Below, one piece after another: positions 31,215-40,029 of a stretch of 64,000 nt of DNA (positions within the stretch are counted from its first letter, which is position 1; each line of letters starts with the position of its first letter). The notes under the pieces are model-generated. The model searched no databases and was not told the DNA's origin. It saw only the letters and a list, made by a program, of their open reading frames with translations. Position numbers and translations under genes: made by a program. Where the stretch lies: contig JAQUXP010000001.1 in NCBI GenBank assembly GCA_028692395.1, positions 62,001 to 126,000 of the forward strand. Direction: 5' to 3'. This DNA is from Lachnospiraceae bacterium (lineage in GTDB: Bacteria; Bacillota; Clostridia; Lachnospirales; Lachnospiraceae).

Positions 31215-31917
31215 GATTCCTCCCTCCTATAAGAATTACCACTGATATCATAAATATTATAATGATGGAAGCACATCCCCAGCCCGCTTTGTATAAAGTG
31301 AGTTTTGAATTATAGTGGACGATTGCCAGACTGGCGGTAAGGGGATAAATATTTACCAGTTTGGTGTTGGCTACAAAGATACCGCATATTCCTACCGCAA
31401 AGGCCAACACAACGCCGCCTAAGTAATTATCTCTTTTCATTGATGATAGAAGAACGATTGGAAGCACTGATACATAACACCCAAAACTTGTCACAATAGT
31501 TCTAAAAAAATTAGTTGATATAGAAAAAACCGTATATCCCAGGAACTCTGAAATTATTATAGTTAATACAAAATTAGTTATGGCAACAATCAGCATGAGA
31601 AAAAAATTTGTTATAACTTTGGCTGTCATCATTTTTCGATATGTCACACCGACCACCAAATTATTTTTCAGGGTGTCGTCTATATACTCCCTGTTTATTG
31701 TATATCCAGTCATTAACGTCAAAAGTGCTGGTGAAAATAAGGTCACATTGTTCCATATGACGCCGTCATTTAATTCCTGGAATCCCCGCTGAGTGCCTTC
31801 TGCTCCAAGAAGCTGCACCACCGCCAATATTACCGAACAAAAAGAACCCAATATCACAATACCCAAAATCGAATTTCTTTTTAGTTTTATGCACTCTGCT
31901 GCCACTATTTTAGGCAT
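31195..31917 (-). CDS. Lantibiotic-immunity-type ABC permease (LanG-like)
   Basis: 240 aa, six hydrophobic segments, ABC-2 type. The opening MPKIVAAECIKLKRNS is typical of LanE/LanG subunits. It starts three bases after the LanE-like gene. With that partner and the ATPase it would pump cationic antimicrobial peptides off the membrane. No lantibiotic precursor or modification genes are in the window, so this is self-standing resistance rather than producer immunity. Confidence 0.8.
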   Translation of the reverse strand: MPKIVAAECIKLKRNSILGIVILGSFCSVILAVVQLLGAEGTQRGFQELNDGVIWNNVTLFSPALLTLMTGYTINREYIDDTLKNNLVVGVTYRKMMTAKVITNFFLMLIVAITNFVLTIIISEFLGYTVFSISTNFFRTIVTSFGCYVSVLPIVLLSSMKRDNYLGGVVLAFAVGICGIFVANTKLVNIYPLTASLAIVHYNSKLTLYKAGWGCASIIIIFMISVVILIGGRNHDAGSA

Positions 31918-31920
31918 TGC

Positions 31921-32670
31921 TCACACCTCCCGATTATTTAAAATGACTGTTGTCAGACCAATGGAGAGCACACTCATAAGAACTATCGTTCCAATGCAAT
32001 AGGGCAAAGTTACAATCCATTCTGAAATACTTCCATTTCCCGCAGTATTGATGAGCCGGGAGTTATTGGATATATGTGGCAACGCCCACCGGAATACCGT
32101 CGTCAACGGCAATGGCAGCCTTACCAATTTTAAAGATGATATAAAACAGACTATTGTGTATGCAATCGTAAAAACAGCCGGAATTATATGCTTCTTTGCT
32201 GCTAAGACCGTAATAATATAAACTGGGAGAATAGAAAGTGCCACCATAAAAGACAGCAGGACTGCCATTCCTAATTTACTCATGACTGACGCATAATCTC
32301 CAAGAACTACGCCTCCTATACTCACCGATATCATGGCACCTATCCCATATAAAAAAGACATAAAAATCAAGAAAATAATCTTTGCCCACAGCATCATCCC
32401 TTTTGATACAGGAATTGAGAGCATATTTTTAAATGTCTGGTTATCATATTCCACATTTATGGAAGAGCTTGCAATAATCCCTAATACAATAGGAAGTATA
32501 AGGAAGAAACCAAATTCTATCGCAAACATAAATAAAATATTGAATGACAATTTCGCTTTTACAACTATAATAGTTAAAGGCACTGGTAATATCCATGCTG
32601 CCAATAATGTACCCAAAACGAATTTTTTTCGTTTTACTTTCATAAACTCAGCCAATATACATTTAAGCAA
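31921..32670 (-). CDS. Lantibiotic-immunity-type ABC permease (LanE-like)
   Basis: 249 aa from TTG 32670, which overlaps the stop of the ATPase gene and has GGGGGTGAGGGG just before it. A longer frame reaches 32736 inside the ATPase gene but lacks a ribosome site; GTG 32679 is the alternative. Six membrane segments, opening with LLKCILAEFMKVKRKKF. It forms a heterodimer with the following permease (family knowledge). Confidence 0.8.
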   Translation of the reverse strand: MLKCILAEFMKVKRKKFVLGTLLAAWILPVPLTIIVVKAKLSFNILFMFAIEFGFFLILPIVLGIIASSSINVEYDNQTFKNMLSIPVSKGMMLWAKIIFLIFMSFLYGIGAMISVSIGGVVLGDYASVMSKLGMAVLLSFMVALSILPVYIITVLAAKKHIIPAVFTIAYTIVCFISSLKLVRLPLPLTTVFRWALPHISNNSRLINTAGNGSISEWIVTLPYCIGTIVLMSVLSIGLTTVILNNREV

Positions 32671-33589
32671 TCCCCTCACCCCCTGTAATCCTTTTAAAAT
32701 AATCCTCCAGGCTGTCATTACAGACATAGGTTTCAAAGACGTCTATCCCGTTTTCCATCAAAAATCTATTAATTATATTGGTCTCAACAATATTGGTCTG
32801 ATAAACTTTAAAAATCTCTTCATCCTCCACTTTATACTGCTTAATTCCAAACTTCTGCTCAATTAGCATAGAAGCACGTGATGAATCTGAAACTCTGAAC
32901 AAAATATATTTCTGATTTTTGTTCCTAAGCTTTTGTATACTACTTTCTTCAATCAAATATCCGTTGTTAATGATTCCAATATCGTCTGCAATCAAATCAA
33001 TTTCTGACAGTATATGACTTGAGATAATAATTGTTTTCCCCCTCTCCTTACATAGCTTTTCGAGGAATTCCCTTATTTCGGCAATCCCTATTGGGTCCAG
33101 GCCATTGATTGGCTCATCCAAAATAAGTAATTCCGGGTCATGCATGATTGCGTTTGCAATTCCAAGTCTTTGCTTCATACCCAGTGAATAGCTGGAGTAT
33201 AATTTCTTGTCCTTATAAGGGAGCCCGACAATTTCCAACGCTTTTTTTACTGCACCACGGCTCACAGTTCCCCTTAACATTGAAAATATTTTAAGGTTTT
33301 CCGTTCCCGTAAGGTTTGGATAAAACCCTGGGGCTTCTATAATAGAACCAATCCGTGGATATATTTTTCTCTTGTTTCCATCGCATAAGCTTTTTTCAAA
33401 TAAGGTAATGCTCCCCTCCGTTATCTTTGTCAGTCCAAGCATCATCTTCATAATTGTGGTCTTTCCTGCTCCGTTTCTTCCCAAAAGGCCATATATTGTA
33501 CCCGGTCTTACATGTAAATCCACATTCTTTACAACTGTCTGATTATCATATCTTTTTGTTAATCCATTTGTTTTTACTAAATACTCCAT
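32663..33589 (-). CDS. Lantibiotic-immunity-type ABC ATPase (LanF/BcrA-like)
   Basis: 308 aa. Walker A GRNGAGKTT, signature YSLGMKQRLGIANA, Walker B LLILDEPINGLDP, switch His in SSHIL. The C-terminal 90 residues match the BcrA/LanF extension. It is the first gene of the transporter operon, placed just after a histidine kinase gene that ends in a terminator, so it has its own promoter or relies on read-through. Confidence 0.9.
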   Translation of the reverse strand: MEYLVKTNGLTKRYDNQTVVKNVDLHVRPGTIYGLLGRNGAGKTTIMKMMLGLTKITEGSITLFEKSLCDGNKRKIYPRIGSIIEAPGFYPNLTGTENLKIFSMLRGTVSRGAVKKALEIVGLPYKDKKLYSSYSLGMKQRLGIANAIMHDPELLILDEPINGLDPIGIAEIREFLEKLCKERGKTIIISSHILSEIDLIADDIGIINNGYLIEESSIQKLRNKNQKYILFRVSDSSRASMLIEQKFGIKQYKVEDEEIFKVYQTNIVETNIINRFLMENGIDVFETYVCNDSLEDYFKRITGGEGIA

Positions 33590-33671
33590 TCAACGTTACT
33601 CCTTTTTTATATTCGGTATTATAACACTCAAACCTTGCCATAACCTTGCTGATCGGCTATTTTTTCCTTAA

Positions 33672-33711
33672 AATAAAGAAAGCTGCCAAGGGAGCCCTGC
33701 AGCTTTCTTTA
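33672..33711 (-). terminator. Terminator overlapping the kinase stop codon
   Basis: A stem of 15 bp (AATAAAGAAAGCTGC with its complement) and loop CAAGGGAGCCCT, followed on the minus strand by TTTTAAGG. The descending arm contains the end of the kinase gene. It separates the two-component genes from the transporter. Confidence 0.7.
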
Positions 33712-34647
33712 TTCACTCTGTAATTGTCTGTTGCTGTTCTTAAAGAACAAAATCTTAAATCTCGTAAACTCCCCTACACTGCTTTCCACATCAATAGATG
33801 CATGATGCGCTGCCAATAATTCCTTAACAATAGCCAGCCCCAATCCATTTCCGTCCGTAGCTCTTGCTTCATCACATTGATATAATCTTTCAAAAATAAA
33901 CGGAAGTTTTTCTTCTTCAATTCCAATTCCACAGTCTGTAATGATGATACAAACCTTTTCACCCGATACTGTCATCTCCAATTTCATCTTATCTGCATCA
34001 CTATGTACGACAATATTTTGAAACAGATTATTGATCATCCTCTCATACGCCATCTTATCCAAAAACATAAGGCACTCCGTCTCGGGGATTTGAAACTCAT
34101 ATGCTATTTTCTTTTTGTCAAATACATTGAGCCAATCTGATATTATAGTCCTCGTCAATTCCACAATATCAAGTTCTTGAAAATGGAACACCTTTTCCTT
34201 CGCATCCAGTTTCACCCATTCAAACAGGTCATTTGTAAACTCTTTTAACCGGATTGCCTTCATAAGTGCAATATTCACATATCTGTCCCGTTTTTCCTCT
34301 TTTACCATGCAGCCATCTATCGCCTCAAGGTAGCCAATCAACGATGCCAGCGGAGTCTTTACATCGTGGGAAAGTCCGGTCATCAGTCGTTTGTATGACT
34401 GTTCAGATATATTCTGCTCAATAATTCTATTCTGCATAGTCTCTACAATTTCATTAATTCCGTAGCAAATTTCTCTTATTTTACCAGCCTTTTGCGCCAG
34501 TATCCGCCGGTTAAGATTCCCACTTTTTACATCCGCCAGTACCTCACACAAGGTATCTAATTGCCCACTTGTTTTTATCATTTCCAAACATAAAATGAGA
34601 CAGGTGATGAACAGTAAACCGCAAATAACTATTAAAAAAGCAACCAT
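33709..34647 (-). CDS. Sensor histidine kinase of the peptide-resistance system
   Basis: 312 aa. A single N-terminal hydrophobic segment (about 3-25) with almost no outside domain, a short HAMP-like region, the H-box GLSHDVKTPLASLIGYLEA, an N-box QNIVVHSD, and G-boxes DCGIGIEEEKLP and GNGLGLAIVKEL. It is an intramembrane-sensing type of kinase, usual for cell-envelope stress and lantibiotic detection. Coupled to the regulator gene with a three-base gap. Confidence 0.88.
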   Translation of the reverse strand: MVAFLIVICGLLFITCLILCLEMIKTSGQLDTLCEVLADVKSGNLNRRILAQKAGKIREICYGINEIVETMQNRIIEQNISEQSYKRLMTGLSHDVKTPLASLIGYLEAIDGCMVKEEKRDRYVNIALMKAIRLKEFTNDLFEWVKLDAKEKVFHFQELDIVELTRTIISDWLNVFDKKKIAYEFQIPETECLMFLDKMAYERMINNLFQNIVVHSDADKMKLEMTVSGEKVCIIITDCGIGIEEEKLPFIFERLYQCDEARATDGNGLGLAIVKELLAAHHASIDVESSVGEFTRFKILFFKNSNRQLQSE

Positions 34648-34650
34648 ATT

Positions 34651-35352
34651 TTATACCTCCATACTGAATCGATATCCCACACCCCTTATCGTCTGAATGT
34701 ATGATGGACTGCTTTCATTCGGATCTATCTTTTTTCTTAATTTACTTATAAAGGCAATGAGGTTATTATCATCAAAAGAATATTCTTCCTCCCACACCTC
34801 TGCATATATCTGCTTTTTGGTAAATGCCCTTCCCGGGTGAGACGCCAGAAAAGCCAATAGGTTGAATTCCTTGTTCGTTAATTCTATCGTTTTTTTGTCC
34901 ACATAGACCTCTCTTGTCTCTAAGTCAATGCTCAGGCCTTTAAACTCTATCTTGCTTTTTTCTTCACTCTGTTCACTGAAAACAGTATATCGTCGGATCA
35001 GGGAATACACTCTTGCTTTCAGCTCGTTAATTCCAAATGGCTTTGTCAGATAATCATCTGCCCCCATCCGAAGCCCAACTACTTTATCCACTTCCTCGTC
35101 TTTGGCCGTCAGCATCAGAACCGGTATATTACTGTTTTTCCTTAATTCCGCAAGTATTGTCAATCCATCTATTTGGGGAAGCATGATATCCAAGATTAAT
35201 AAGCGGTATTCTTCCTGCAGATTTTTTACTTTCTGAAAACCCAAATCGCCGGAACATACATATTCTAACGTAACGCCTTCCTCCTCTATGCAGTCTTTTA
35301 TAAGATTGCACAGTTCTTTGTCATCATCTATTAAAAGGACTTTATTCTTCAT
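34651..35352 (-). CDS. OmpR-type response regulator of the peptide-resistance system
   Basis: 233 aa. Receiver with acidic triad DDD (9-11), D55 (LILDIMLP) and YLTKP lysine, then an OmpR/PhoB winged helix with LTNKEFNLLAFLASHPGRAF and a closing IQTIRGVGYRFSMEV. By context it should control the LanFEG-like transporter next door. Promoter TTGCTG-17-TATAAT lies about 110 nt upstream. Confidence 0.9.
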   Translation of the reverse strand: MKNKVLLIDDDKELCNLIKDCIEEEGVTLEYVCSGDLGFQKVKNLQEEYRLLILDIMLPQIDGLTILAELRKNSNIPVLMLTAKDEEVDKVVGLRMGADDYLTKPFGINELKARVYSLIRRYTVFSEQSEEKSKIEFKGLSIDLETREVYVDKKTIELTNKEFNLLAFLASHPGRAFTKKQIYAEVWEEEYSFDDNNLIAFISKLRKKIDPNESSPSYIQTIRGVGYRFSMEV

Positions 35353-35459
35353 AAACTGCTCACCCCCTTTTCAATTTTAAAATCTTTTATCAGTTAATAG
35401 TGCCCCACACAAATCCAGCAAAAGTAAAAAACAATAGGTTTACCCCATTGCTTATGTAA

Positions 35460-35488
35460 ATTATAGCACCAGCTCAACCTATCAGCAA
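35460..35488 (-). promoter_or_regulatory. Promoter of the peptide-resistance two-component genes
   Basis: On the minus strand, TTGCTG, a 17-nt spacer and TATAAT. The rest of the 35353-35657 gap is A/T-rich and shows no other gene. Confidence 0.6.
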
Positions 35489-35657
35489 CTTGTTTCTTTT
35501 TATTTATTCAGCTCTCAAACTCTCGATCAAAAACTGATACTCCATTTAAATATTTTACCATACATCCTTTCATAAGTTATCTGCGCATCTTTGATGCTTC
35601 TCTCTGTCAGCCACACTATATTATCAGGATATTTTGTACTGCTTTAAATTATAGTAG

Positions 35658-35685
35658 TTGACAGCAGGAATTATAACACTATAAT
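35658..35685 (+). promoter_or_regulatory. Strong promoter with direct repeats, before a broken regulator
   Basis: TTGACA (35658-35663), 16-nt spacer, TATAAT (35680-35685). The core AATTATAGTAGTT-like sequence occurs twice, once overlapping the -35 and once just after the -10, as an autoregulatory operator would. It now reads into the regulator remnant and the HAD gene. Confidence 0.6.
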
Positions 35686-35697
35686 TTATAGTAGTTT

Positions 35698-35798
35698 TCA
35701 ACACGGAACTGGAGATAAAGATCAGTACTCCATCTATCTACAAAGAAGTAATTCAACTGGAAGAAAAGGGGTATATGAAGGGAAAGGAAACCACATGA
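35698..35798 (+). pseudogene. Remnant of a PadR-like regulator
   Basis: The frame reads FNTELEIKISTPSIYKEVI, then QLEEKGYMKGKETT and TGA overlapping the HAD start. STPSIYKEVIxLEEKGY is the recognition-helix and wing region of PadR-type winged-helix repressors. No start codon lies upstream, so the N-terminal part was lost between the promoter and this piece, and the C-terminal part is also gone. Confidence 0.45.
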
Positions 35799-36499
35799 AC
35801 AATACGAAAATAACACGACAAATTAAAGCATTAATTTTTGACATGGATGGTCTGATTTTTGACTCGGAACGCATCGTAAAGCGTTCCTGGGATATAGCAG
35901 GAGAAATGCTTTCCCTTGGACCTATTGGCAGCAATCACATTTACAATACGCTGGGTTTTAATGTGGTGCGGAGAGAACAGTATTTTAAAAAGGTATTCGG
36001 AGCGGACTTTCCCATGGAAAAATTTAATCAGATTACCAGAAAAGTGTTTCGGGAAATCGCAGATACGGAAGGTGTTTCCATAAAGCCAGGTGTTGTAGCA
36101 TTACTGAAATTTGCAAAAGAAAACAACCTTCGAACTGCTGTTGCAACATCCTCCAGAAGAGAGCACTCCACGAAAATGCTTCAGGATGCCGGGATCTGGC
36201 CATTTTTCGATGGAGCTGTATTCGGGGATATGGTTACGAATGCGAAACCCGACCCGGAAATATATGTAAAGGCAGCCAAGGCTATCCTGATTCCTCCGGC
36301 AAACTGTATCGCACTGGAGGATTCTCCAGCGGGAATACAGTCTTCTCATGCTGCCGGAATGTATCCGATCATGGTTCCGGATCTTGTTCAGCCAACTGAG
36401 GAAATTAAAAAGCTTTACTGGAAAAAATCAAATACTCTTGACGATGTCCTTACACTGCTTAAGCATCTTGATTTTTCGGCTTCATCTTCCAAAATATAA
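35795..36499 (+). CDS. HAD-family sugar-phosphate phosphatase or phosphomutase
   Basis: 234 aa. Motif I IFDMDGLIFDSE, motif II VATSSRR, motif III lysine in KPDPEIY, motif IV ALEDSPAGIQSS, with an inserted helical cap. This is the beta-phosphoglucomutase-like subgroup; most members are phosphatases of small phosphorylated sugars. AAAGGAAACCAC precedes the ATG. Its 3' end overlaps by 41 nt a small membrane-protein gene on the other strand. Confidence 0.88.
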   Translation: MNNTKITRQIKALIFDMDGLIFDSERIVKRSWDIAGEMLSLGPIGSNHIYNTLGFNVVRREQYFKKVFGADFPMEKFNQITRKVFREIADTEGVSIKPGVVALLKFAKENNLRTAVATSSRREHSTKMLQDAGIWPFFDGAVFGDMVTNAKPDPEIYVKAAKAILIPPANCIALEDSPAGIQSSHAAGMYPIMVPDLVQPTEEIKKLYWKKSNTLDDVLTLLKHLDFSASSSKI

Positions 36500-36614
36500 T
36501 ATTCATCAGAATAACAATAAGCGTCACTGCGATGATTGCGGCCCAAAATCCCATGTTCAGACCGAGAAACTGCGTGGTTCCAAAAAGCTTGATCCAGATC
36601 GTTGTCCATTTCAT
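36459..36614 (-). CDS. 51-aa membrane protein downstream of MgtA
   Basis: Starts 13 nt after the MgtA-type ATPase stop with AAGGAGGTATGAACG before the ATG. It reads MKWTTIWIKLFGTTQF, then a single 20-residue hydrophobic segment and a basic tail (FWKMKPKNQDA). Size, position and topology suggest a small regulatory partner of the Mg2+ transporter, comparable in idea to MgtR, KdpF or similar peptides, but I see no homology to a named one. A second ATG at 36621 opens a different frame that is not membrane-like. Confidence 0.65.
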   Translation of the reverse strand: MKWTTIWIKLFGTTQFLGLNMGFWAAIIAVTLIVILMNIIFWKMKPKNQDA

Positions 36615-36627
36615 CGTTCATACCTCC

Positions 36628-39396
36628 TTAGAGTAATTCGCCATAGTGGCGTACATATGCTTTTTTCAAGCTGGTTGCAAGACACATATACAGCAGGATA
36701 CATGGAATAAGATACACAAAGTAGGTCATCGGAAGTGCCACGAATCCCAGTATTTGACCCAGCCTTGTAAATGGAATGATGGTCAGCAGTGCGATTCCGG
36801 AGCAGGTCAGCAGCGTTAATGGCGCTGATGCATGACTCTGAAGGAATGGCAGTTTTTTCGTACGGATCATATGAATGACCAGGGTCTGGCTCCACATAGA
36901 TTCCACAAACCATCCGGCCTGAAACATGGCGGTATAGGTGCTCTGAATCTGTGCAAGTTCTGCTCCACCAAAATGATTGGCAAGATCATTGTACAGCACA
37001 CCGCCGGAAACAAATAAAGGACAGAATACAAAATACATGAAAATATAGGTGGTAAAATCAAAGATCGAACTGGTTGGCCCAATCCAGATCATAAAACTGC
37101 CGACAGAGGATGCATCCCACTTTCTGGGAACTGCTATAAACTCCTCATCCACATTATCCCAGGGAATGGCTGTACAGCTTAAGTCATAGATCAGATTCAG
37201 CAAAATCAGATGAATACTCTCCATGGGCAAAAATGGCAGCAGCGCAGAAGATACCAGGACAGAGAACATATTTCCAAAATTAGAGGATGCGGTCATCTTG
37301 ATGTATTTTATCATATTGGCATAGGTTTTCCGCCCCTCAATAATCCCCTCTTCCAGCACCATCAAATCTTTTTCCAGCAAAATAATATCGGCGGATTCCT
37401 TTGCCACATCCACAGCCGTATCTACAGAGATTCCAATATCGGCAGCCTTCATAGCCGCAGCATCGTTGATGCCATCTCCCATATATCCAACCGTATGCCC
37501 CGCACTGCGCAGGATTGTAACAACACGGGATTTCTGCTCCGGTGCCAGCTTCGCAAACACATCCGTGACTTCTGCCGCTTTTGCCAGTTCCTCATCCGTC
37601 ATACGATCAAGATCACTTCCCAGCAACATATTCCGCACTTTCAGTCCCACCTGTTTGCAGATGGTACGAGTGACTTTATCGTTGTCACCGGTGAGAATTT
37701 TTGTGGTGACGCCATGTGCTTTCAGAGCCTTAATTGCATCCGCAGTGGACTCCTTCGGGGGATCAAGGAACGCCAGATAACCAATCAATACCATGTCGCA
37801 TTCATCTTTGACTCCAAACGCTCCCACCGGGGAAGGATTGTTCTTTTGCGCAATGGCAATCACACGCATGCCGTCCTCATTCAAATCATCCACGGTTTTC
37901 AAGATATTACTGCGCAGTTCTTTGGTCAGCGGCTGTACAGTTCCATTTACCTCAGCATACGTACAGATGGAGAGCATCTCTTCCACTGCACCCTTGGTCA
38001 CAATCTGTGTTTTACCATTTTTGTCCTGTACCACAGTGGACAGACGGCGACGTGCAAAATCAAAAGGAATTTCGTCTACCTTAACATAATGTTCAGACAG
38101 ATCAATCAGCTGTGAATCTTCTGCTTCTTCCTCTTCTGTCTTGCGGATGATAGCTAAATCCATCAGATTTTTATATCCGGTTTGAAAGTAACTGTTCAGG
38201 TAGGCATGGCGGAGCACCCGCACATCCTCGTTTCCGTTCACATCCAGATGATATTCCAGCACTACCTGATCCTGGGTCAGAGTTCCTGTTTTGTCTGTAC
38301 AGAGAATGTCAATAGCACCAAAGTTCTGAATCGAATTCAGATTTTTTACAATGGTCTTTTTTCTGCTCATGGCAACCGCACCTTTGGCAAGACAGGTTGT
38401 GACAATCATTGGCAGCATTTCCGGTGTCAGTCCAACGGCAACCGAGACAGCAAATAAAAACGCCTGCAGCCAATCCCCTTTTGTAAATCCATTGATAAAG
38501 AATACCACCGGTACCATAACCAGCATAAAGCGGATTAATACCCAGGATACCGCATTGACCCCCTTCGTGAAACTGGTTTCCACTGCTTCCCCTGCCACTG
38601 CAGAAGCCATAGAGCCAAACAGTGTGTGATCACCTGTGCATACAATAACGGCAGACGCACTGCCGGAGATCACATTACTGCCCATAAAAGCAATGTTTCG
38701 GTAATCTGTGATAGCATCGTATGGCTCGCTTACATTCGCAAGTTTTTCAATAGGTTCGCTCTCACCCGTCAAGGATGACTGACTGATAAATAAATCCTTT
38801 GCCTCCAGGATTCGTACATCGGCAGGAATCATGTCCCCTGCGGACAGATGAATCAGATCACCCACAACTGCCTCGTCCAGGGGAATTTCCTGTTTTTCCT
38901 TCCCCTTTCTGTCCACAGTACAGGTAGTCGTAATCATAGCCAAAAGTTTTTCAGCAGCATTTCCACTCCGGGACTCCTGCACAAAACGCAGCGTTCCGGA
39001 AATCATAACCATTGTAAGAATGATCACAACCGTCAGACAGTCAAAATCTTCTGGTGTATTTCCAAATAAACGCAGCAGTGGAAACATCATATCCGTAACA
39101 CCGGACACCAGTGCCAGGCAGAGCAAAATACCGGTAAACGGATTCACAAAGGCTTCTGTCAAACGTCTGAAAAGAGATTTCTTTCTTTCACGGGTTATTT
39201 TGTTTTCCCCATATTGCGCACGGTTGGAAACAACCGATGTTTCATCCAGTCCTTTCAGGCTGGAATTCAGACTTTTTAAAATTTCCCTGATGGGATGAGT
39301 TGCTGCATAGTGGATGCGGTGCTCCTGCTCCTCACGCAGAATAGCTTTTTCTGTCATTTTGTGTATCTGCATCCGGTTATTCATCTTTTTGTTCAT
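36628..39396 (-). CDS. mgtA: P-type Mg2+-importing ATPase (copy 1)
   Basis: 922 aa. P3B ATPase with phosphorylation motif [15 protein letters not shown] in the actuator domain, KGAVEEML in the nucleotide-binding domain, [19 protein letters not shown] hinge, and about ten membrane helices. AAAGGAGGTAAGTCC precedes the ATG. It imports Mg2+ at the cytoplasmic membrane, usually under Mg2+ starvation. A second copy lies 630 nt upstream on the same strand with a regulator gene between them. The leader contains a strong hairpin and T-run. Confidence 0.93.
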   Translation of the reverse strand: MNKKMNNRMQIHKMTEKAILREEQEHRIHYAATHPIREILKSLNSSLKGLDETSVVSNRAQYGENKITRERKKSLFRRLTEAFVNPFTGILLCLALVSGVTDMMFPLLRLFGNTPEDFDCLTVVIILTMVMISGTLRFVQESRSGNAAEKLLAMITTTCTVDRKGKEKQEIPLDEAVVGDLIHLSAGDMIPADVRILEAKDLFISQSSLTGESEPIEKLANVSEPYDAITDYRNIAFMGSNVISGSASAVIVCTGDHTLFGSMASAVAGEAVETSFTKGVNAVSWVLIRFMLVMVPVVFFINGFTKGDWLQAFLFAVSVAVGLTPEMLPMIVTTCLAKGAVAMSRKKTIVKNLNSIQNFGAIDILCTDKTGTLTQDQVVLEYHLDVNGNEDVRVLRHAYLNSYFQTGYKNLMDLAIIRKTEEEEAEDSQLIDLSEHYVKVDEIPFDFARRRLSTVVQDKNGKTQIVTKGAVEEMLSICTYAEVNGTVQPLTKELRSNILKTVDDLNEDGMRVIAIAQKNNPSPVGAFGVKDECDMVLIGYLAFLDPPKESTADAIKALKAHGVTTKILTGDNDKVTRTICKQVGLKVRNMLLGSDLDRMTDEELAKAAEVTDVFAKLAPEQKSRVVTILRSAGHTVGYMGDGINDAAAMKAADIGISVDTAVDVAKESADIILLEKDLMVLEEGIIEGRKTYANMIKYIKMTASSNFGNMFSVLVSSALLPFLPMESIHLILLNLIYDLSCTAIPWDNVDEEFIAVPRKWDASSVGSFMIWIGPTSSIFDFTTYIFMYFVFCPLFVSGGVLYNDLANHFGGAELAQIQSTYTAMFQAGWFVESMWSQTLVIHMIRTKKLPFLQSHASAPLTLLTCSGIALLTIIPFTRLGQILGFVALPMTYFVYLIPCILLYMCLATSLKKAYVRHYGELL

Positions 39397-39438
39397 TGGA
39401 CTTACCTCCTTTTTCTAAACATCTTATTCAGTATAAAA

Positions 39439-39489
39439 AAAATGCAGGGAAAATCACATGGTCAAAACCTTGCGTTTTCCTTGCATTTT
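39439..39489 (-). terminator. Terminator or attenuator before mgtA copy 1
   Basis: A long stem, AAAATGCAAGGAAAA pairing with TTTTCCCTGCATTTT (one G-U), followed on the minus strand by eight T. It lies between the winged-helix gene and the mgtA start, 40-odd nt from the latter. I find no separate clear promoter after it, so expression of this mgtA may depend on read-through. Confidence 0.7.
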
Positions 39490-39510
39490 TGCAAGAAATT
39501 CCTATGTCCT

Positions 39511-40014
39511 TTACAGGTTATCATTAAACTTATAGCCAATTCCCCAAATTGTCAAAATGTATTCCGGTGCATCCGGGTTTGGTTCAATCTTCTTTCTCAG
39601 CTTCCGGATAAAAGCCATAATATTGCTGTCTGACAGCAAAAAGTCTTCTTCCCAGACAGCCCGGTAAATCTGTTCTTTTGTAAATACCTCTCCCCGATTT
39701 TGAATCAGAAAGTATAAAATATCAAATTCCTTTGGCGTCAGATTTACCTCACTTCCATGAAGCATTACTTTTCGGCTCTTGGGATGTATGGAAAGTTCTC
39801 CGATACAGATTCCATCATCTCCGACAGCAGGAAAGCTGTCCGCCTCACCTTGTGCACCCAGCATCAGCGTTGCAACTTCTCCGGTAAGCAATTCCTGCAC
39901 ACCAGTTAATAATTCTCCTGCACATGGCGTCTTGGGGGGCTCCTGTTTCAATTTATTATAAAGCCATTGAGACAGGATGGAATCCATTGGGATAAAGCTT
40001 ATATTCTTTTTCAA
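39511..40014 (-). CDS. Receiver-less OmpR-type winged-helix regulator
   Basis: 167 aa from TTG 40014 with AGAAGGAGGG before it. The C-terminal half is a complete OmpR/PhoB DNA-binding domain (LTPKEFDILYFLIQNRGEVF, then SNIMAFIRKLRKKIE and ILTIWGIGYKF). The first 75 residues are not a receiver: no Asp pair, no phospho-acceptor, no YLxKP. It starts 15 nt after mgtA copy 2 and precedes mgtA copy 1, so it probably regulates Mg2+ uptake by a signal other than phosphorylation (inference). The N-terminus could also be the worn remains of a receiver. Confidence 0.8.
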   Translation of the reverse strand: MKKNISFIPMDSILSQWLYNKLKQEPPKTPCAGELLTGVQELLTGEVATLMLGAQGEADSFPAVGDDGICIGELSIHPKSRKVMLHGSEVNLTPKEFDILYFLIQNRGEVFTKEQIYRAVWEEDFLLSDSNIMAFIRKLRKKIEPNPDAPEYILTIWGIGYKFNDNL

Positions 40015-40029
40015 TGTAATCCCTCCTTC

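Noticed and set aside
31195..33589. Lantibiotic biosynthesis cluster
   Set aside because: Only immunity-type transporter and two-component genes are present; no precursor peptide, LanM/LanB/LanC or protease is visible.
35490..35657. Possible short peptide gene on the minus strand upstream of the response regulator
   Set aside because: About 20 codons beginning ATGAAAGGATGT, no ribosome site and no recognisable feature.
37210..38115. A 301-codon plus-strand frame opposite mgtA copy 1
   Set aside because: Antisense shadow of conserved P-type ATPase sequence; composition is not that of a real protein.
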